From positions 14,050,001 to 14,114,000 of the forward strand of contig OX387608.1 in NCBI GenBank assembly GCA_947568835.1: DNA of 64,000 bases, written 5' to 3'. The stretch's first letter is position 1; the number at the start of each line of letters is the position of its first letter. Origin of the DNA: Protonemura montana. Its lineage: Eukaryota > Arthropoda > Insecta > Plecoptera > Nemouridae. The notes beneath the pieces are model-generated. The model did no database searches, was not told where the DNA came from, and worked only from the letters and a program-made list of their open reading frames with translations. The translations under genes were made by a program, and so were the position numbers. Positions 12,301 to 21,300 of the stretch are shown here, piece after piece.

Positions 12301-15300
12301 CTTGAGGCCAAATATTTTTTCAGGCTCAATTCAACTTAGTTTATTTGTTTACCCGTCACCTCAGCCTGTTTCTAAACAAGGCTCAATGAAGCTGTCACCA
12401 TCTCAAGCAAACTTTCAACCCAGGTACCAGCTATTTAAAACAATTCCACAAAATAATTATAAAACTTATTGGTGCCTATGAGACTTTGAATTCTCTCCAT
12501 GTAAGTGTGTCTAGATTTTAGTTTTTTTATTTGATCACATTTCTTTTTTTTTGGCTTCCAAGATGCTTGAAATAATTGTGTATTCATTTACTGTGACTAC
12601 CCAAACATTTCGTAGCTTATGGATATTGGTAAGATATTCCAAAAAATGTGAAAAACCACTGTAAATTTATAAACTAGCCACAAAATTCATATATTATTTT
12701 AAATTCTATAAACACTATTGTAATTCTATTAGCCTCAGGTAATTATTGTAATACCAAAGCTATTAACAAATAAATAAATGAGTAAATAGAACACCTGATT
12801 GTTGTTCCGTGTCACTGACGTCACTGACCTTGCTTGTGCAGGGTGTCTGCCAGCGCTGTCCGCGCTCTGGGTCTGACCGCGGACACAGACTTCCACGCAG
12901 ACGTGCAATTCCAGCTAAACCGCGTTCCGTACTGCGAGTGGCACTACGCCATCGACAAGATCGGCGACTTCCGTGTTATCTTCCCCGAGACCACGGCCGA
13001 GCCGGCAATACCGTGGACCCCGCAGAAGTGAGTAGGGAGCTCGTAACATTTTCAGCAGCATATGAAAGCAATGAACCAGTTTGTTGATGCAGTGTTGTAA
13101 GTTTTGCCGCTGTTTTCAAGTGGTCACATTTTTCACTTGATATTTTTGTTTTGGAAATTCTCAGGCTGGGAATGCAGATTACACAGTCCTTTAATTTTCA
13201 ACTTCATGCTAGTTTTATTAGAGTCCATGCTAAACCCATGCTAGGGCTTATAAACAAATACCTCCAATGCGGAAAAAGCATTTTCTCTAATTGTACAGTT
13301 TCCATTTTGAAAAAAAATTAAGAATAAACTTAGTTCTAAATACTTTTCAAACCACTATGCTTGTTGCAATTCCTTAAAATTGCAGCCGATGTCTCATTTA
13401 AAATTTCATTGTTTCCATTTTTAATCCAATTTTTAGCCTTTTGTAACAAAAGTAGCAAGCCTCCAGACTCTCTAAAAACTAACGTGCCACCTCGTTTTGT
13501 GTGCAGGCAATGGAGCGAAGCAGACTCGCGGCTGAATCTCAAGCAAAAGGAGGCAGTGGTTGCGATCACGACTCCTGTCGGGGTTTGTCTCCCACCGATT
13601 CTCATCATCGGTGAGTGTCGTCGTGCTTCTCCGGATTTTCAGACACATGACTACTTCATGTGTAGTCCTTATCTTGCTTTACTTAACTTAATATTTACTT
13701 CCAAACTCCTGCATTCCACCACCGTTTGAGCTTGTTTAAAAGCCCACCTTGACTTAATCTCGAGAATGAAAGGATTATGCTTGCTCCAAGAGCTTTTCTA
13801 GTGTTAGACATAACTTATAGATTTTAACCCTCCAGCACTTATGCTTTAGCTAGATAACGACGTATGCTTTGCACCATTTTACCGTTATGTAACAGCAGGC
13901 TTTATCAAGCGTGCAAATACCTCCTTGTCGGAACAGAAACGGCACGCGGTCTCGAATGGGCTTTGGTTTGTTTGTGTAGGACCGTTTGGCACTGGCAAGA
14001 CGTTCACGCTGGCGCAGGCAATCAAACAGCTGCTGCGGCAGAACGATACTAAGATACTCATCTGCACGCACTCCAACAGGTGAGTTCTTCTTGCGCTGAA
14101 AGGCTCATCGCTGACGCACGGCTAGTTGGCACTGCTTTTTGGCTGGCTTCTGGCCTGGACGTCTCTCACTAACAATTTATTGTAACATTTCACTATCTTA
14201 AATTAGGAGTTTTTTAAGCCTCCTTTCAATTTATGTTCCTCTTCATGAACCTACGTAAAGAAAAAAGAATCTTTAAAACGAAGGCTTTTAACCATGGAGC
14301 AACTCACTTTCAAGGCTCTTCTGAAAAGTTCCAAAGAGCATATGGTTTTCTCATTTATACAATCGTGCCACACCTTTCAGGAAACCTTGTGAGCTCAGAA
14401 AACTTAACTTGACCCTTTCACTGCTGAGTTTCCCTTATCATTCCTATATTTCCTAACAACACTAGTGTAAGCCTAAGCAAGTAGTGCATAATCCCCAAAT
14501 CATATCTCACAGCCAGGCCCCAGCAGAAAGCTAAACACATATCAATGAAAACGGTTTAACCGGTCCATTGCTGAGACGAGCCCTCGGAGTTCACACGACC
14601 GTTTAATCCCCCAGCGCTGCTGACCTGTACATCAAGGACTACCTTCACCCGCACGTCGAGGCCGGCCACGAGGCTGCGCGGCCGTTGCGTATCTACTACC
14701 ACAAGCGTTGGGTGGCCACCGTCAACCAGACGGTGCAGAAGTACTGTCTCATCGAGCTGGCCAACGGCGTGCGTACGTTCAAGATACCGACGGTGGCCGA
14801 CATAGAGAAGCACCGGATCGTCGTCGTCACGCTCAGCATATCCATGTACCTCGCGACGCTGGGGCTGGAGAAGGGTACGAGCTCTTGCCTAGAAATAGAT
14901 TTCATTAGAACAGATTTCAGAGATTGGTGTTTTGTTGTGCAAAATTCTCAATTGAACTAGCTGACTGTTAGACTTCCTGCAAAAAAGACAGCTGTGTGCG
15001 CCATTGGGTGGCATCTACCGTTACCATGTGTTGCCGGCTTGTTTGCTCAACACAAAGTTTAACATTAACGCTGGCCCTCTGACGATGCCCATGAACTTAA
15101 TAATTTCATCAAACTTGCCTTACCAGTTTAAAACAATTATTTCAGTAATAGTGTGAAGATTGCTTCTGAATATGATGTCCGCAAGTATATAAAATGTAAA
15201 AAATACCATAAATGTCGCTTCTACATGGGCAGTGGGTATCTGACACTGAAATCACTTGACTTAGAGAATCGTTTTTCTCGTTGCAGTATTTTTCAAAACA

Positions 15301-18300
15301 CGGTAATAGGAAAAGGAAAAGATGGTACACCCCTTACCAAAGCAAAATAAAACCAGGTTGCAATAAAGGCATGGTTAGGTTATGAAATTTTAGCTACGTG
15401 GCCTTGTTTACATCGTTCAGAATAATCTGTTCTGTCAGGTTTGATTAAGCAACGACCAAAACTGTTAAGCCCGTAAACAGGGCTTTATAAGCTTGTAACC
15501 TAAGTGGCTTTGTAGAAAATGCTATCGAAGCTCTAAACCACCTTGACCTAACCGGTTGCGTTGAATTCTTCTTGCAAACAGGCCACTTCACGCACATCCT
15601 CCTCGATGAAGCGGCGCAGGCGATGGAATGCGAGGCAATCATGCCGCTGGCACTGGCGTCCGAATCAACTCGAATCGTACTGGCTGGTGATCACATGCAG
15701 CTCAGTCCCGAGCTGTTCTCGCAGTTTGCCAAGGAGCGGAACCTTCACGTATCGCTGCTTGAACGGCTCTACGACCACTATCCGAACACGTTCCCGTGCA
15801 AGGTTCTGCTCTGCGAGAACTACCGTGCGCACGAGGCTATCATCAAGGTAGGTTTGGTTGGTTTGGTCATGACTTGTTGGCAGCACTTGTACGGGTTATT
15901 TCTGTGAGACATGTTTTTTTTTAATGAATAGCTTGTTGATCCTGAGTACCAGCTCTTATATTAGGAAATGGAATCTAGCCATTCCAGTGGGTCTTCATTT
16001 CAAAAGAAAAGCACTGCACAAAGTTAAATATTACCTAGTCTCTGACATCACCCCTTTGCAGCAGAAACTATATCCCTGGATCTAATTTTCTTTTTGGCAG
16101 TTATTTTCTGAGAAACTTGAGTCCTTACCAAGCATTTGGGAAAATGTCCTGCCATTCACAACTTTTTATTGCATCATGCATGCCTCATTTTATTGCCATC
16201 ATTGTCTTGCATTATGTTTTCAACGAGAAGTATTAAAAATGTTTTTTCCATTATTTAAATGCCTAGCCTATGAAGTAATGTTTATTAACTTAAAAAAAAG
16301 TGACTTTATTCAATGAGTATAAATCAGCACCTATTAGTTATTACTATGTGTTGATCATACATTACTTTAAAATCAAAATAATTATCTTAACTGCATTTTA
16401 AAGTCAGAAGCAAATTAAATTACTCTTAATTTTATTCCAATGCTTCCTAAAATCATGATCTCTACACTTTTTAAATTCACATTCAGGGAAAACTCGCAGG
16501 AAATGTACGATTGTTTGATCTCCATATCTCGTCTTTATGAGCAGCGAGTACTGATTTCTGTCTTGCGTTTGCTCAGTTCACGTCGGAGCTGTTCTACGAC
16601 CAGAAGCTCATCTCGAGCGGCAAACAACCGCGGCACGACAAGTTCTACCCGCTGACGTTCTTCACGACCCGCGGTGAGGACGTGCAGGACATCAACTCCA
16701 CCGCTTTCTACAACAACTCGGAGGTCTACGAGGTAAGCGCACTCACAAACATCACAGAACTCCGTTCACTTACTGGAATATGACAGAATTTAACATAAGA
16801 AATAAAACATAATGTGCATCAAAATGCCATCTGCTTTTATATGCTTAAGAATGGAGCTGGTGTTGGCTCAGCAGTCAACAATACACCACTTTAGTCCAGG
16901 CAGTCTTTGGTGCAATATTTCTTGCTGCCCAAAACTACTATTACCAACACGAGAATTATCTATCGCTTGCTCCTCTTAGAAGTTCCGTTGCTAATCCACT
17001 TCTCTCTTTCCCTTACTCCCATCATAAAATTTAATTTTCCACAGGAGATAGAGGAATTAGCCTCTTCAATACCAATCCGGGTTTCAAATGCCAGACATTA
17101 CCCGTAGCAGAAATTGAAATAGCTTTAACACAAATATCCCTGGCAATTCTCTGTGGTATTCTGTGGCAATGTTCTGTGGTAAGAAACCACCACCAGGCAC
17201 CAAGTTCCTAACGAGCTGTTGTCTCCCTTCAGGTGGTGGAACGGGTGAGCGAGCTGCGCAAGCGATGGCCGCCAGCATGGGGCAAGATGGACGACCAGGC
17301 CATCGGCATCATGACTCCATACGCAGACCAAGTGTTTCGAATCCGTTCGGAGCTACGCAAGCGTCGCATGGGAGGCATCTCTGTCGAAAGGGTGCTCAAC
17401 GTGCAAGGTAAGGACCGTTCGACTGATTAACCCGCATTATCGGCTCTGAGTTTAACCAGATTTGTACAATCGAGGATGTTGCTTGTAAAAATCTAGCAAG
17501 CATTATCCTTATTTAATGTACAATCACAAGTAAAACTGCAAAAAAAATGGCGTGGCTTACAATTATTTGTATACTTCCACCTTACAGCATTGTTAGTCCT
17601 CATTGACCTTATATAAAAGCCTTAATCCGTTGCGAAGGGGTGAAATATAGTTTGCGTCTGTACATCTTTATAGAAATCGTGAAATTCGGTCTAAAAAGCC
17701 GGCGCTTGCGCTAGATCGGTTCGTAATTCGGGATTACACACTATTGTGCCATTTTCACGGCGATTGAATCGGGGTTTGCAGGTGAAATGTGGAAAAATTA
17801 ACAAAAAAATCGACGGAAAAAGTCCGACAACAATGCATTTTTCAACATCGAATTCGTACCGCGTAGCAACGGAATAATTCGTAGCGTAGCAACAGAAATC
17901 TAAATTTTATTTCAACCTTGAGCTCTGAATTTCAGTTGCTACGCTACGAAAAGGTTGGCAAAAAGTTTTTTTTCTAGATATTGAAATATTGTTGAAATCA
18001 ATTCAATATCTACACACCACTCTTATCTATATATATAATGTACTCAATATATATATACTCTCAATATACTCTCAATATCTACTACACCAAACACATGGCA
18101 GCTGCGTACGCAGCGGGTGCACTGCTAAGAAAAGGCTGGCAATAAGATCAATTTCTAGGTATTGAAATATTGTTGAAATCGATCCAAATCTACACACCAC
18201 TCTTAACTGTCACCCAACACATGGCAGCTGCGTACGCAGCGGGTGCACTTCTAGTTAACCTTAAAATTAACATGAGTCATAGTTTTAAAATGCTGCAATA

Positions 18301-21300
18301 TTTCATTCATGCCAAACATTGTCATTAAAAAACATTGCCAACTAAACTACTTTTTAAAACCATTTTAAATGGAGAAAATTGCAAATACGTTCGGGAAAGT
18401 AGAAGAAGAGTGGAGCTCAGAACTTTTCCACGCACAGTGCCTCTGGCCACTCCAAACTAACGCTATCATCTCGCTTCCAGGCAAACAATTCCGCGCCATC
18501 TTCCTCTCGACGGTGCGCACGCGACGCACATGCAGTTCTGTCACCAAGGCTGCGCCGGGTGGGGATGCGATGGACTACGGCTTCCTGTCCAACAGCAAGC
18601 TGCTGAATACGGCCATCACGCGGGCGCAGAGTTTAGTGGCAGTCGTCGGTGATCCCATCGCGCTATGCTCGATCGGGCGCTGCAGGTAAAATCGGATGGC
18701 TAACTATAACTATTGTTATATTATTCCTTAGTTGACGCTATAAAAATGAAATGGGTTCAATGAAATTTGTTTGTTTGATTACAAGTTATGGTTCACTTCA
18801 TCACTGTAATAATTAGCATCGATAAAATATTTTGTTTATTTATTTTATTTATTTATTTATTTGTTTATTAATAGTTAATACCTTTGGTATTACAATAATT
18901 ACCTGAGGTTTTTAGAATTGCAACAGTGTTTACAGAATTAAAATAGTGTTTATAGAATTTACAGTATAATACATAGAATTTTGTGGTTAGTTTATAAATG
19001 TACAGTGGTATTTCACATATTTTGAAAATGTAGTCATTATATCATGGGGCAGCGCATTCCACAGCCTAATTGATCGGGCCAAGAAGGCTTGATTTAGTAG
19101 TATTGCGTTAATTAAGAAGTTAACCGTCAAGGTCTTGGAAAATGAACTTTGAAATAACCAACTTCGATTGTGCGTTCCAGGAAAGTGTGGGAGCGTTTCA
19201 TCGAGATATGCAACGAGAACAAAAGCCTGTTTGGCATAACGTGGCAGTCGCTTCGTTCACAACTCGACGGCGTGGAACTGAAGAAGGCGTTCGTGCTGAA
19301 TCCTCTCGCGCCCGAGTTCATCCCGCGTTCGTACCAGAACGAGCCGTACATCCGGTTGCCTCCCTCCATTTTGGGGCCCGTGCCACCAGCCATGACAACA
19401 TTCGGAGGTTAGTGTCATCGATTATTAACGAATAGGAATATCGAAAGTAACTGAGTAACCACGGAGTTGTGTACAGAAACAGATTTAACTGTAACTGTCT
19501 CAAAAATTGATGCCCAAACGGGGACTCGAACCCAGATCTCCACCTATTGCGGGTGTTGCTCCATCCCATTGAGCTTCTTGGACACTGGCTTTTTGAGACG
19601 ATTTTAGTGTATTTGATGAGAATGACGGATCTCCAAGGAGTAAAACCAAGAGGCTGTTAATACTCACAGTCACTCTGATTCTATTGACGCTAAACCACGT
19701 CACAACCTATCAAACTCGAGTAACTCCAAATTGACGTTAGATGCGTTGTATTTTCAAATAACTTATGTTATTTTTAGTTTTCCACAAATATTACGGTAAT
19801 TTATGCTTAAATTTAAACTATAAATTTACTTTGTGGTATCAATTTAAAATACACTTATTCCCTCAGGAAAAAAGTAGTGCAGGCCTGGGTTTAATGACTT
19901 CAAAAGGGGTTGAAGTAGGTTGAATATTAACATATTCTATGCCACTTGCAAAAAGAAAAATTTGACAAATAATTATCTTAAATTTAACTTGTTTTGTTTG
20001 TATTTTTAAAGGCTGTTTTTAACAGTCTGGCAAAGTTTCTGTAGCAACTAATAGTGTATTCACCAACATTTTTTTGTTATTTTTGCATCTACTGGCGGCA
20101 TCAGTTGCGGATCTATATTGATTATTGATTAAATAGGGGTGGAAGGTCACAATGCATTCACTTAACTTTGGTCATCAAATCATCAACCCTTACATTTCCC
20201 TGAGCTACTGGCAGTCTGTGCAACACTACTAACTCTCTTCTCTGTTCTCTCAGGTCAGCTGCCGACATACAACGCCGTCTACCGCTACCCGGTGTATCCA
20301 GTGTTCTACCCACCGGCTCCAACCGGGCCGCCACCGCAGGCCATATTCGCGCCTATGCGGGCGCCACCGGGACCCATCATGTTTCCCAGCCAGCCGAGCC
20401 CGGCAGCTCCCGGGAACCCGTGGGCAGTCAACTTCCCGATGATATCGCCGCCCGGGACTGCGCCAAACGTGCGCACCGCGTTCTTCCAGAAGAAGCCGGA
20501 TGTGATGGACGCCGGTCCTCCGAGGATCGTGGGGAACTTCCCTGCAAATCCCAGTCCGGTTAGTTGATTGACTTGTCTCAATTGTATGGCTAGGAAAGAA
20601 TTTGCCAGGAGAATTTCGGAAATGTACTCTGTGATTAGGTTCCAACAAACTAGTCGTTCGAGAAATGGATGGTCGTGGTTTTATTGTATTTGTTTGCCAG
20701 CCATGTCTGCTGGAGAGAGAATTTGAGGGGTTTATTTTTTAATTTATACATTTTTATCATTTGCTATCATTTTCACAATAAGTATATTTCAACTAATTTT
20801 TATTTATTTATTGTATTTTTTAATTTTTCACAAGTATACACATATTTTTGAGGTACACATATGAAAAACAAAAAAAAAATGAAGCAGTGAAAAATTCCAC
20901 ACAACACATGTTGGTACACTAAATCATTTGCAATTTTCTTTGCAATTCTTCATTAAAGGACGTAAATTTGATAACTTTCTGAAACAACTGAATTTGTGTA
21001 CAAAATGTTGCCAACTCTTAAGCCTGGCACATGCTTTCCATCTAACGTAAGCTTGGCCAGGTTTTGTAATCGTAAGAACCAACTGATTTACATAGCTTGT
21101 AAAACTATCCACCAAATTAGCAGTGAACAATGTACAATCTCTACGCAGTTGGGAGACAACTACATCCCGGGCGGTGTCATCAGCCCGGCCAGCTTCCTGC
21201 GCGGCCCCGGCTTCCCGGGACCCGTCGTCCGGGAACGCGGCGACAAGGAACAAATCCAGTTCCTGCAGAACGTGCACTTCCCGGAGCGGCGGCCCGAGCT

